Assembly (NCBI RefSeq): GCF_901709675.1
Contig: NC_051096.1
Coordinates: forward strand, 1,293,001-1,357,000
Direction: 5' to 3'
DNA from: Syngnathus acus
Lineage: Eukaryota; Chordata; Actinopteri; Syngnathiformes; Syngnathidae
DNA: 64,000 nucleotides
Both the position numbers and the translations under genes were made by a program. The notes below the pieces were generated by a model. The model was not told the DNA's origin, made no database searches, and saw only the letters and a program-made list of their open reading frames with translations. Positions 30,620 to 41,800 of the stretch are shown here, one piece after another (position 1 is the stretch's first letter; the number at the start of each line of letters is the position of its first letter).

Positions 30620-32152
30620 CTGACATCTCATTTTTCTCCTCATACATGTATTCAGAGAAATCCTGGTTATATTGTCTGATGAGTAAATCATTCAACTCAA
30701 CAATAGATATTCTATTAATTGACACTGCAATGGGCCCAGATTCTGCAACACTATCAACATCGAGTGGTCCAGTTACCACCCATCCTAGTATGGTCTGGAC
30801 TGCATAGGGTCCGTTGTCATGATTGTTTATTATGTTCCACGGCTCCATTGCTCGAGGAATATCAATTCCAATGAGGAGGTCAATATCCGTCTCAATCTCC
30901 TTTAACTGGATGCCACTGAGATATGGCCATCTCTTCAGGTCAGCTTGTGTGATAATGTTTTCCTTTGAGACAGGGATTCTACTTTGTGTGTAAACTTTTG
31001 GCAGGTCTAGATACGTGCAGCCCTCCAAGTCCCCCACCTCCAGTCCTCTGACCTTATAGGTCCCTGCCGGCCTTTCCTGCCCCATTGTTTGCAAAAGTAT
31101 TTCAGTTTTGCGTCCTTTTGCATTTAGCTGGCTTGTTAATTTTTCTGTGCAAAACGTTGCCGTGCTGCCGGGATCAAGGAAGGCATAGGTTTGAATATAC
31201 CTGTCCCCTTTTGCCACCTTAACCCTGACAGGAAGAATTGCCAGTGCTGGCTCTCTCCCGGCCCCAGTTGCATTGCCTGCTGAAACAAGAGCGCTGCTTA
31301 TGGGGGTCTTTTCTGTCTCAGCAATGGCATTTGATTTGTCTGTTTGGGAATTATTGCATTGTTAATATGGAGTACAGTAGGATGCTTCATTTGACAGACA
31401 TGGCACATTAATCTCCTTTTACAATTTTTGCTTAAATTACCTTTCAACAGGCAACCAAAACAATGTCCATGACTTCTTAGGAATTCGACCTTGTTGTCAT
31501 GTGCGTCTCAGAGCATGGCAGAATTCACAGGAAGAGATGTTAAAATTGGGTGAGGTTTAAAGGGTTACTGGTGGAACAGCTGATTGCCTTACAGTGTTTC
31601 CTGTTTGTGTGTTCACTGCCACTGAGGTAGCAAAACTGCTGTTTTTACCTTTGATTGATTTTGGTTGGAATCTCGGAAGGGACCTTTTTATGGGGTTTTG
31701 GTCTTGAATGTCTCCAAGTAAGGGATCCAAAAGCATCTTAGCATGTTTTTCCACAAAATCCACAAGGTGATGGAATCTGATCCTACTTCCAGTTCTCTGC
31801 TGTGTCTCATAAGCTGTGGACCGCCATTTTCCCCTGAGCTTGTAGGGCAGTTTGGATGCGATTAATCTTAGATTTGATGGGATCTCAAGTTCCTCTAAAT
31901 ACTGTAAGTCTTGCATTACATTACAGCATCCTCTTACATACATTGCATATGCATGCATCGTTTTCCCATCCTCAGCTTTAATAGCTTTCTCCAGGTAAGC
32001 AGCAGAAATCTTTATTTCATTCCCAAAGTTCTCTTTTAACAGGTCTCTTGCTTCCTTATAGCCCCTGCCTCCTCCCATGTGCATTTCATTCCCACAGCTG
32101 CGAACCAGATCTCTAGGCAAACCAGAAGTGAACTGTTCTAGATAGTATAGTC

Positions 32153-32858
32153 CAGAGCTGTGGACTCGGACTCGGGGACTCGGTCATTTTTTGCCGGACT
32201 CGGACTCGGTGCTGATTTTGACCGAGTCCACCGAGTCCGACAATAAAAAAAATACGTTCAATTTTATTTTCATCATGCTGCTGAGAATGCGCGTAGGAAT
32301 ACTGTCCACAGCCCTGCTTGCTTCTTATGAAGACAAATTTAGTTGTTGCGTGCGCGCCCGCGCCTGCCTGCCTGCGTGCGTGCACGTACAAGACCCACAA
32401 TGCCCCGCGCACAGCCAAGATGGAAGAACACGGGAGCAGCGAGAGAACAATGTTTTGCCTCTAGATTTGGGGGGGTAAACGGAGCGTAAGTTACGATCAA
32501 TGCGGCCACGTTGAGTTGCACTTAGGCTAATGTTTACATTATGTACCAATGTCAAGGACGATTATGTCACCCAGCTTATATCATTGATGTGTTTCGATAG
32601 TTGTGGGGTCGTCACTAATTATTTGTGTTTAGATAAATGTCTGAGCTATAATGGTGTAATTAATGATTAAAACTTGAAAGTATCTATTTATTGTATTCGT
32701 TTATATGTTTAATAAAGACAAAGCCATCACAAAACTGTTGTAATTATTTAGATTTTGATCTAAATTAGCCTTGAATAAAGACTAAGCAGTCACATGAATT
32801 AACAGAAAAAATGGACAGTCGGACTCGGTGCAAAAATCCGACCAAAGCCACAGCCCTG
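32153..32858. mobile_element. 706-bp non-autonomous hAT element inside BEL gag
   Basis: Ends are CAGAGCTGTGGACTCGG and GGTTTTGGCTGTGG-type sequence closing CCACAGCCCTG. The 8-base duplication GTATAGTC flanks it at 32145-32152 and 32859-32866. The termini are rich in GGACTCGG repeats and the interior is AT-rich. There is no full transposase; only a short methionine-initiated fragment near 32420 is open. Confidence 0.92.
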
Positions 32859-33539
32859 GTATAGTCTGTCTTGATTATTTTTAGTTTTACCTTCAATTAA
32901 GTGTTCAAATGCATGAATAAACGACTGATATGCCAATGGATTACCATCAAAAACATGAATTTCTTTCACAGGTAATTTAGATAAATTTTGCTGTGAAACA
33001 ATGAGTTCTGCTATATCATTTTGTCTTTGAATAACTACATCCAAATTACCAGGGGTAGCATTAACACCCTTGCTTGAGTTAACTGGTGTAGTATGTGTCA
33101 TGGTGTGATGATGACTTTTAGTTTTAGTCTTAATTTGAGGTTTTATTTCTGATGACCGGGGAGTTGGAGGCCTGTTGAGATTTGAGATGGTTTGCTGGAG
33201 TGGGGTTTTGGGTATGGCACCTAATTGCACAAATTCCACATTGTTTTCCATTGTTTCTGGTTCATAGTGGGAATCATAATACTCATTCATGGCATCATCT
33301 GGGGCCTCCTGGCTCCCCTCATCATCACTTTGGAGTCTTTTTATTTTAGCAGCTGATGCAGCAAGGTCTGCATCCAACTAAATTTTTTCCATCTTTGATT
33401 TCAATTTTAATTCCTCCATCAGCAAAGTTTGTTTTTCTTTCAATGCAGCAGCTCGTGCCAGTGCAGCAGCCTGATCTGCCTTGGCCTTCTTTAATGCTGA
33501 GGAGACTGACGAGGCAGCGCTAGACTTTGATCTGCGTGA

Positions 33540-34053
33540 TGAGGTAAATTCTGGATTCTATGCATCTGTATGTCACCTTAAATGGTGACCTAGTTGCAGT
33601 GAGGAGACCATAAGCTATTTTTGCGGTACAGAGAAGCTCTAGTTTCAGTAATGTGTAGGTACTTAGAATATGGAAAGGCCATTCGTCCGTGACCAGGAAG
33701 ACCTTTGTCCATGCCCTTTTAAGGGCATCGGAAGCGACCAGTAGAGTGAGACTCGGACCGCAGCTGTTGTCTTACAAGGTACAAATGATGGGGGAGAACA
33801 GATAGAGAGGGGAGAAGGGCAAGAGCAAGAGCAAGAAGCGCGAGGGCTTTTTGGGGCGAACATCTTTGCTGTCGAGAGCTGAAACATCTTTGCTCTTGGG
33901 GCCACTCAAACTTATGGAGAGACATCACTCTGACATCGGTTGAATAAAATCTTTTCCCAATCAGCCGTGTGTCACTGGAGTGCTTCGCTGGGACAGCCAT
34001 TGTCCACCGAGTTTTTTTGGAGACCAGCGAAACAACAAAGACCATTCACCACA
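33540..34053 (+). mobile_element. Retroviral-type solo LTR (514 bp) inside BEL gag
   Basis: The unit begins TG and ends CA and is flanked by the 4-base duplication GTGA (33536-33539 and 34054-34057). Inside is AATAAA near 33944 in the plus orientation, followed by a short R/U5-like segment. The BEL gag reading frame matches up on the two sides if the unit and one GTGA are ignored, which fixes the boundaries. A 4-base duplication fits class I-like (gamma/epsilon-type) retroviral integrases. No internal retroviral genes remain, so it is a recombined solo LTR. Confidence 0.8.
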
Positions 34054-34832
34054 GTGATACATTTGATCTGTGTGATACATTTGACATGCTGTCCTGTGGT
34101 CCAATCTTTGACTGTGCAATTTCTCTTTTCCATGTTTCCACTTCTTTAATGAAATAATTCAGGTTAGTTATCCTGGGTTCATACCAGTCATAAATCATTT
34201 TCCTTTTCCTCCTGCGTTAAGAGTTCTTGCGCAGACTCGTGCGCATTTGTAAATTCATCCTTTAAACAATTCAAATGCGTCACTGACTTTATCAACATTT
34301 CCAACATCCTCAAAGTCCTCAAAGCCTTAAATTCATTTAATTTTCTCGTGCATGCCCCCAATCTGGCTCTGCTTGAGGCAGAGCGCGACTTCCACACGTC
34401 TTCCCCAGCTGCGGGCTCAATTACACAAGTGTGTCCGACATCCTCACAGGTTACCACACAAATTCCTTCAATTTCCGTTTAGTTCATTCTTAAACATCAT
34501 TCCATCATTCCGTTTTGTTGCAGTCCACATCCACAATACGCAACTTTGCATTCCACAGTCTCAATATTTTCCTTGTTTCCTTTCATTCATAAAGCTGATC
34601 AGCTGTTTTTACTCACGGCTTCCTCATCTGACAGCGGGTGATCGCTTGGATCCACGGACTCTCCGAATTAATTTCCTTGGAGTCTTCAGTGAAGTTTTTG
34701 CAACTTGTTCTGGCTACTCTTGTATTCCAAAAATTGTCACCACAAAAATAAAAGAGTAGCTTGTAAGGAGGAGGTCTTAAACCCACTAAACCAAAATGCA
34801 CTCGCGGAGATAGTTCTTCAATCCAAAAAAGG

Positions 34833-35121
34833 CAGAGGCGTAGCCAGGAATTTTTCCAGTAGGGGCGCGCGCCCACAGGAAAAAAAATCGAACATCACCC
34901 ACGCCATTCGCTGATCGCTAAAACAACATCCGGGTCCGGGAGGCAAACGGTGAATGGATAACATCGCGCACATAGAATAGCGCAAGCACATTCGCGCAAG
35001 ACCGAAAGAAAAAAACGGCATGAAAATGAAGAATCGAAAAAGCTCGATTTTTTTCAACCGGGGCGCAGGGAGTCCTAACCGGGGCGCCGCCCCGGCTCGC
35101 CCCGGCTTGGCTACGCCTCTG
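34833..35121. mobile_element. 289-bp hAT-type MITE between BEL gag and 5' LTR
   Basis: Inverted ends CAGAGGCGTAGCC and GGCTACGCCTCTG, with the 8-base duplication AAAAAAGG at 34825-34832 and 35122-35129. GC-rich arms and no coding capacity. Confidence 0.93.
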
Positions 35122-35207
35122 AAAAAAGGTATTTATTTACATCAAACATAAATCTCCGGGTTGACTTTTACACAAGAAAAATAAAACAATAAAACAATCT
35201 AGTAATG

Positions 35208-37042
35208 ATTTTAGTGATCTTAGTGGTTGAAAAAACTGTATCACTACTCCTCCTTCAAAACCAAGAAAAGCCAAAAGGAAAACACACCTGTCCTAACTCC
35301 CTCATTATAGGTAGGAGGTGGCTGCAAAGGAGGAGACCTGACTGGCACTGGTCCTATCTGGCTTCACATATACAGGACTGTCTCAGAAAATTAGAATATT
35401 GTGATAAAGTTCTTTATTTTCTGTAATGCAACTAAAAAAACAAAAGTGTCATACATTCTGGAATCATTACAAATCAACTGAAATATTGCAAGCCTTTTAT
35501 TATTTTAATATTGCTGATTATGGCATCCAGCTTAAGAAAACTCGAATATCCTATCTCAAAATATTAGAATATTTCCTCAGACCAAGTAAAAAACAAAGAT
35601 TTATAACAGCAAAACAAAATCAAACATTTGAAAATGTCCATTAATGCACTCAGTATTTGGTTGGGAATCCTTTTGCACGGATTACTGCAACCAATGCGGC
35701 GTGGCATGGAGGCAATCGGCCTGTGGCATTGCTGAGGTGTTATGGATGCCCAGGATGCTTCAATAGCGGCCTTTAGCTCATTTGCATTGTTGGGTCTGGT
35801 GTCTTTCAGCTTCTTCTTCACAATACCCCACAAATTCTCTATGGCGTTCAGGTCAGGGGAATTGGCAGGCCAATCGAGGACAGTAATGCCATGGTCAGTA
35901 CACCATTTACTGGTGGTTTTGGCACTGTGGGCAGGTGCCAGATCATGCTGGAAAATAAAATCATCTCCATAGAGCTTTTCAGCAGACGGAAGCATGTAGT
36001 GCTCTAAAATCTGCATTTACTCTGGACTTGATGAAACACAGTGGACCAACGCCAGCAGCTGACATGGTTCCCCAAACCATCACTGACTGTGGGAACTTCA
36101 CACTGGATTTCAAGCAACTTGGATTTTGCTCCTCTCCAGCCTTTCTCCAGACTCTGGCGCCTTGACTTCCAAATGAAATACAAAACTTGCTTTCGTCTGA
36201 AAAGAAGACTTAGGACCACTCTGGAACTGTCCAGTGCTTCTTTTCCATAGCCCAAATCAGACGCTTCTTCTGTTGTCTTGAGTTCAGAAGTGGCTTGAGC
36301 ATGGGAATAAGGCTATTGTAGGCCATATCCCGGACACTTCTGTGAACAGTGGCTTTTGATACCTGGACTCCAGCTTCAGTCCACAGTCTTTGAAGCTCCC
36401 CCAAATTCTGGAAGCGACTCTTCTTCACAATGCTGTTAAGGCTGCGGTCATCTCTCTTGGTTGTGCAGCGTTTCCTGCCCCATTTCCCCCTTCCAACAGA
36501 CTTTTTGTGAATGTGCTTTGAAACTGCACTCTGTGAACAGCTTGCTCTTTGAGAAATTTCTTTTTGTGTCTTACCTTCCTGATGGAGGGTGTCAATGATG
36601 GTCCTCTGGACAGCAGTCAGATCAGCAGTCTTCCCCATACTTGTGATTTAGTTTACTGAACCAAGCTGAGTGTTTTTCAAGACTCAGGAAACCCTTGCAG
36701 GTGTTTCGAGTTAATTAGACGATTCAAGTGATTAGTTGAATACCCTACTAGTATACTTTTTCATGATATTCTAATATTTTGTGCTCGGATATTTGAGTTT
36801 TCTTAAGCTGTATGCCATAATCAGCAATTTTAAAATTATAAAGGCTTGCAATATTTCAGTTGATTTGTAATGAATCCACAATGTATGACATTTTTGTTTT
36901 TTTAATTGCATTACAGAAAATAAAGACCTTTATCACAATATTCCAATCTTCTGAGACAGCCCTGTAGAACAGAAATAATTCATAGGCCAGACCACAAATG
37001 ATATTAATACAATCAATATAGGGAATTAACTAGGCTCCAACA
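35208..37042 (-). repeat. BEL/Pao 5' LTR interrupted by a Tc1-like element
   Basis: The segments 35208-35372 and 36965-37042 align end to end with the left LTR. The outer end at 37042 matches that of the left copy at 26122. The interruption is at a TA dinucleotide that occurs once in the intact left copy. Confidence 0.88.
35373..36964 (-). mobile_element. Tc1-like DNA transposon with long terminal inverted repeats, inactive
   Basis: The ends CAGGACTGTCTCAGAAAA and TTCTGAGACAGCCCTG are inverted, and similarity between arms runs about 200 bases, past GATTATGGCATCCAGCTTAAG and its counterpart near 36800. TA is duplicated at both edges. The minus-strand transposase starts near 36638 (MGKTADLTAVQRTII, a helix-turn-helix region). 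Stop and frame lesions occur after EWS near 36210 and again near 36016. The catalytic triad is visible as LFSDESKF, QHDLAPAHSAK and SPDLNAIENLW (DD34E type). It is inserted in the BEL 5' LTR. Confidence 0.93.
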
Positions 37043-37375
37043 CCAAGACTCAAGTGAAATTAACGTGGGCTTTGTATGAATACTGTAGCCAATTTACAAA
37101 ATAAAATTTAAAAAAATCAATGTGTTTATGTTGCAATTTCCACAGACATCTTGGCATTTTTTAATTGAAGACTGCCCATGATCTTTACGGTTACTAATTA
37201 AATGAAGTCAAATCTTTAAAAAAATTAAAGGTCAAAACTAACTATTTGTTTTAGTTTTTACACTTAATGCAACTAATGCTGTCCATTTACAAGAAAAAAA
37301 AAACAGTTTTTATTATTTACAAGAAAAGACCCCTGTTTTTATTATTTACAAGAAAAAGAAAAAACTTTATTTTCA
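37043..37375. other. sgo1 downstream region beside the BEL LTR
   Basis: AT-rich, no exon. It is likely sgo1 3' UTR and flank, read on the minus strand. Several TTATTTACAAGAAAA-like words recur at 37310-37385. Confidence 0.5.
37366..37371 (-). terminator. AATAAA just after the sgo1 stop codon
   Basis: On the minus strand AATAAA begins 5 bases after the sgo1 stop at 37376-37378. It would give an extremely short 3' UTR if used. Other A-rich candidates lie further downstream, so its use is uncertain. Confidence 0.35.
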
Positions 37376-40300
37376 TTATTTACACGTGTTGATCAACTCA
37401 CGACATCTGACAAACGGCTCGTTAAATTTGTCCGGCTTGGGTGTTGCGCGGGGAGATTCTCGGGACCTTCTGCCTGACAACTTGGTCTTGAAAATGGGCG
37501 AGCTCGGCGAGAGGAACTGCAAGTCAGTAAATTTGTCCCCACGCCGGAGTTTCCTGTTGAATAAAAGAAGCTATGCGTCATTTAAACACTGCCTTGTTTG
37601 GTCAATAAAAAGGCAAACGATTGACTGGCGCTCATTAGGAAAATCAATTCATTCATGCATCAACGTACTTGTTCAACGAAGGCTCCTTGTAGTCCACCAC
37701 CAGGGTGCGTCGGCGTGCTCGTGGGGAGACGTGGTGGTCTGCAGGCAACACATTGGTCACGTCACTCAGATCAGAGCCGAGACACCGCGGCGTTCGATTG
37801 GCGGCGACGTGCAGAGCGGAGCCAGCCGGCCCACCTGGAGAGATGTGATGGCAGCGCGCGGAGAAGAACAATAACAAGAAGTGGAGACATGCACAGGGGG
37901 ACTCCCAGAAAAAAAAGGAGGCGAATGCTAAGCTAACACAAGCTAAACAGTGGACAAATGGGCATCACTAATATCAACATACGTTTCTTGCGAACAGTCA
38001 CTCGCTGGTGTTGCCACTGTGGAGAAGGGGAAAGCGGAGGCTGACTTTGGAAGAGGGAGTCTTCCAAACTGGAGAGGATGCCATCAATGGTCTTGTCGGC
38101 TTCCGCCAGGGTGCTGACCGAAGGCACAGCGGTGGCCACCATGCCCTGGCGCAGGACTTCTGTGAAGACCAGAGATGGGACCAAGTCACACATGTGCAAG
38201 TCTCAAGTGAGTCTCAAGTCTTAACCTTCAAGTCTCAAGTAAGTCCCAAGTCATTTTTTTCTTGGGCAAGTCAAGTCAAGTCCTTAAATAGGTCAAGTCA
38301 AGTCCATGTCAAGTCCTTAAATAGGTCAAGTCAAGTCACCTTATTATTGCAATTTCACCCGCAGAATCTGATCTTAGTAACGTGAAAAGACAAGATATAA
38401 GTAACTAAGTAACCATCATTGTCCAATGTGTCTAAACTGTTTAAAAAATATGACAATCATTTGGATTTGCACTGTAATTACTGATATTCAGTCAAATACA
38501 CCATGGAATCAAACAAAAAAGAAATTACCTCATACAATGATTGACAGCTCAATCTAAACAAATTAACGTCTGCCGACATTTGAGTTGCAAATATGAAAAA
38601 ATAATCTGAAAAAAATCTGAAAGAAGAAACACATTAAAGAGCATTAGAAACATTTTATGTTTCAGCTGTAACATCTGGAGACACAAGAGCTCTATAAACT
38701 TCAAACGGACAAAGTTTGAAGTTGTTGTCTGGCTGTCTGAAATGTTTCTGTTGCATATCTTGCACTGTGCTGTCCGTCTTTTGCCGTCATAAAGGTAATT
38801 ACGATAGCCGAAGGTACCGCTCCCGCTGACATGTTTGTGCATGTCTGATATAAAGGGGCATGATTCTCCAATGAGCACGTTCGGTAGGTAGAGAGGGCAC
38901 GACTGATTGATTGACAGGGTAGCGATCCAATCATGACAACGCCATTCTCAGCCTGCGCTCCTACCGTGTTATCGATATTACTTTTTTAAATCTATTATTA
39001 ATTTTATATTCAAACTGAAAACATAAACTAAATAACATTGAAGTCATTCAAGTCCTCGTGTCCCAAGTCAAGTCAAGTCCCGAGTCTTTAACTTCCAAGT
39101 CAAGTTTTTTTATTTTTGTCAAGTCAAGTCACAAGTCATCAAAACAGCGACTCGAGTCGACTCGAGTCCAAGTCACAGTGACTCGAGTCCCCATCTCTGG
39201 TGAAGACATGTTGGGCTAACTTCATTTGTATAATGTTAGCAATTTGCAGGTTTGTTCAACCGTCTACATTGTGTTGGGGGAGGAGTCAACTACAAAACTA
39301 CGCCAACACCTAATTTTGTCGTCGTCACCATGGCATCCACAGAACTGAAATCAAGTATCAAAACGTGGATGCTGACCGGCGTTTGTGTTGGGAGGTCGCC
39401 TGCTGCGCGTGATGATCTTGGCGGTCTCAGGGGGGCAGCGTCCCCTTCTGGCCTTCTTGGGTACATACAGGTCATCTTCCGACTCGGAGGATGGCGAAGA
39501 TGGTGAGCCAGAGTTCGGAGCCGGGGGTTCTGCGGCGGGGTCCGGAGCCGGGGGTTCTGCGGCGGGGTCTTCAAAGCTGTCCAACTTGCCCTTGAAGGGC
39601 GTCCGGTGAACGGCCTCCTCGCATGTGAAGTCAAAAATGTCAGAGCCCAGCGAGGTGTTGAACTGCTCGGGGCATGGTGCGCAGCACTCCTGGTTCTTGG
39701 GGTTCTCACAAGGTTTTTTGAGAGGGGCTCGCCTTGGTTGGCATCCTCGCTTGGGGGGCTTGTGCATGGACGCCTTCGCTTTGGGCCGTGCCGATTTGCC
39801 AGCCCTCACGGGCGCTTCAGATTTTTGCATGTGGATGCCATCGTCCACCTTCACCTTCAAAAGCTCCCAGGGTTCTTCACGTTGGTTGGGGGGCTTCTCT
39901 TTGAGCGCTTCCAAGTTCATGTCGCCGATGGAACCTATGCAGTTAGACCGCCTTCTGCGCTTGCATTCTCCACCATTGTGTTTTGGCCTCACCACCACTG
40001 TCGGAGGCAGAGCCATTTGGACATATTCAGACCGGACGTCCATTTTAGGAGACTCTGTAAACACAGTCAAAGGTTGTCATTGTACTAACACATAAGAGTA
40101 AGCATCTCCTGCCCCCACCAAAAAGTAATACTAAAGGAGAAAAAAAAAAAAGCGCCACTGGGTGACAACACCTGCACTCAGTGTCCTCCACAAAACTGAC
40201 ATTTTAAACACATACTACAGGGTCCTGTTAGCTGAGTTTTGAGTGAATCAAAGGATACACCAAGTCATCCTTTTTTCTATCCAAATAGTATTACTGAAAT

Positions 40301-41251
40301 TACTCCATACCAAAATAAATTAACTGTACGGAAAGAAAGGAAAATCTGCTATTAAGCTCAACACATACGTGTGAAGTTCAAGTAAGTTCTCCTGTCTGCC
40401 ATAAAATGAATTGATCTGCACGATATCTTATTGTGTGTGTGTGTACCTGCACAAATCGGGGAAACGTCAGCCGTCCTGCCTTCACCAATGCTTTCTCTCC
40501 TACACAATTCCAACCAGGCATAGTTAGAAAGACGATATCTATTCAAATGTACATTGAAAGAAAGTTGTACCATGGTGGATCCACTGTTGCTTCCACGGGC
40601 AACTCTGCCACTTCCATGGGCAACTCTGACACCTCAGCCTGATTCAAAACACCATTTGAAGAGACTTATCATTATGAAAACATTCTTAACTAAGTTGTTG
40701 CAAGGACGCTGATTACCAGTGTGGATGCAGTGGCGAGGGCCTGCTGCTCCAGGAGTCTCCTTTTGAGCACTATCACTTGCAGTTGGAGGGCTTGCCGCTC
40801 CATCGTCAGCTTCAAGATGACAGCTTTGGCCTGTCGCACCATCTCCTTCTCGGTCTGCAGTGCAATCGCCAGCGACGTGTTGTTTTTTTGCACCGTGGCC
40901 AGAAGGTCGCCTGGCGCCATGCTGCCTAATGTCCACAAGAACGACACGCACTGGGTTAATACTGCACGACGCGGAAGGATTGTTGCTGTTGTGGTTGTTT
41001 TTTACAGTAAAACCAATTATGTTCTTTGTAAAGGACTGAATGAAATATTCATGTCATTATATCAATCAAAACTAATGACAAGCAGAAATTAATGAGCGAC
41101 TGGTGTTACTGTTGTGGGCAAGTCTGGTTCTCTTCCCCCTGTTGCACGCCACGGCCCGGGCCAGCTTCTTATTACGCGTCTCCTTCACTTTGTTCATAAT
41201 CTCAGCCAGAGTGCTCCGAGCTGGATTTTTCTGGATTCGTTCCTTCACCAT
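37376..41251 (-). CDS. sgo1: SGO1 (shugoshin 1), protector of centromeric cohesion
   Basis: Shugoshin recruits PP2A to centromeres and shields cohesin until anaphase. Eight minus-strand exons: 41110-41251 (start codon 41249-41251), 40717-40925, 40571-40638, 40447-40499, 39377-40054, 37983-38159, 37669-37834, 37376-37553. Phases join into 556 codons plus stop. The N-terminus carries the basic segment and coiled coil expected for PP2A binding (MVKERIQKNPARSTLAEIM, then KNNTSLAIALQTEKEM). The C-terminal shugoshin box, which in the family binds phosphorylated histone H2A, reads RRRTLVVDYKEPSLNK across an exon junction into KLRRGDKFTDLQFLSS. The large exon has a Pro-Ala-Glu repeat (PAAEPPAP twice). 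Between the big exon and the one ending at 38159 lies a hAT element whose target duplication touches the acceptor. The middle exons are poorly conserved in the family and rest mainly on phase. The neighbour kat2b matches human 3p24 order. Confidence 0.88.
38170..39199. mobile_element. 1030-bp hAT-type element in a sgo1 intron
   Basis: Ends CAGAGATGGGACC and GGGGACTCGAGTC-like sequence closing CCCATCTCTG, with the 8-base duplication GTGAAGAC at 38162-38169 and 39200-39207. The termini consist of repeated CAAGTC/GACTCGAG words. The minus strand carries a short piece like a BED zinc finger (CKICNRNISDSQTTTSNF, near 38710-38770), suggesting an internally deleted ZBED-type transposon. Confidence 0.92.
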
Positions 41252-41800
41252 GGTTCTTTAGACGCAACAAGACAGGAAAATCATCCAAATGCCAAAACAC
41301 AACTTCAACGCTCACACTGGCCAAAAGGACAACAGCTCCTATAGCTTCTGTTAGCATCAGGACAAACGTCTTGCAAAGCAGTCAATTTCGCTTGAAAATC
41401 GACCACATCTTTCTAGTAATCTTTCCTACTTGAACAAGAAGTGTTTTATCCAGTGTACAAGGAAACCGTTACCGTATTGCCGAGTCGACGACCGCTGCAA
41501 AAAGCCTAACATACGCTGTTTAAGATTTTTAAATGTGTGCGATGAACGCTGATTGGCCGTAACATGGAATAGGCGTCACTTCCGGGGTGAACCGCGCGAT
41601 GGAGGGCGCCCCCAACAATTTTGAAGAATGTTTTTAATTTATCATTTAAATAGTTTTGTAGAATGTACCTTTTGATGCTTTTATTCTCTGAATTATTTTA
41701 TCGGTGTATTAATTTTAATGTTTGTACGTGTATTTGTATGATTCATTTACAAACAGTATTTATTACTTTGAATGTTTAAATTTTGAAATAATGTACATCA

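Larger units (their letters stand above)
26339..31217 (-). pseudogene. BEL/Pao pol region (protease, RT, RNase H, integrase), broken
   Basis: Read on the minus strand, the region begins with a retropepsin-like domain carrying FLDPGSTATF (30588-31217). Reverse transcriptase (28790-29941) follows with [20 protein letters not shown] and the catalytic FYVDDCLRS. RNase H is marked by TFWTDSTSGLKYIH near 28450. Next are an H-H-C-C zinc region (HIHQQVGHSGRSH ... CVFCRRM, near 27300-27450) and an integrase core (26529-27240) with IDYFGPIE, RTDCGTNFVGAQ and GGVWERLIRLVK, whose Asp, Asp and Glu are the expected catalytic residues. The C-terminal [19 protein letters not shown] motif ends near 26380. A LINE at 29906-30619 and a hAT MITE at 27489-27701 split the region, and stops and frame changes also occur near 28000-28790. 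It is typical of BEL/Pao and not functional as it stands. Confidence 0.9.
31377..34460 (-). pseudogene. BEL/Pao gag region, broken by three insertions or lesions
   Basis: Minus-strand pieces: an N-terminal part (34188-34457), a Ser/Ala-rich and coiled segment (33381-33535, with ALKKAKADQAAALARAAALK), a linker and DUF1759-like part (32870-33377 and 31557-32140), and CX2C zinc-finger-like cysteines near 31380-31480 (CHVCQMKH). Inactivating lesions seen are a frameshift near 34190, a TAG near 33378, and a stop after 31557. A solo LTR (33540-34053) and a hAT element (32153-32858) split it. DUF1759 is the gag signature of BEL/Pao elements, which fits the pol next to it. Confidence 0.85.
25875..37042 (-). 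mobile_element. Decayed BEL/Pao LTR retrotransposon with nested insertions
   Basis: The gene order read on the minus strand is LTR, gag, protease, reverse transcriptase, RNase H, integrase, LTR, as in BEL/Pao. The two LTR copies (25875-26122, and about 35208-37042 with a Tc1-like insert) share long near-identical stretches and the same outer end, beginning TGTTGGAGCC on the minus strand. A purine-rich stretch (AGGGGCTGGGA on the minus strand) directly precedes the 3' LTR at 26123, as expected of a polypurine tract. Without the nested inserts the element would be about 7.8 kb. All its genes carry stops or frame changes. I could not find a matching target-site duplication outside the LTRs. It fills most of the gap between the convergent kat2b and sgo1 genes. 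Confidence 0.9.

Noticed and set aside
30119-30691. Minus-strand 190-codon frame across the LINE insert
   Set aside because: It runs antisense through the LINE into BEL sequence and matches neither. It is a chance frame.
25870-37050. Target-site duplication for the whole BEL element
   Set aside because: The bases outside the two LTR ends (AAATT on the left, CCAAG on the right) do not match, so I do not claim one.
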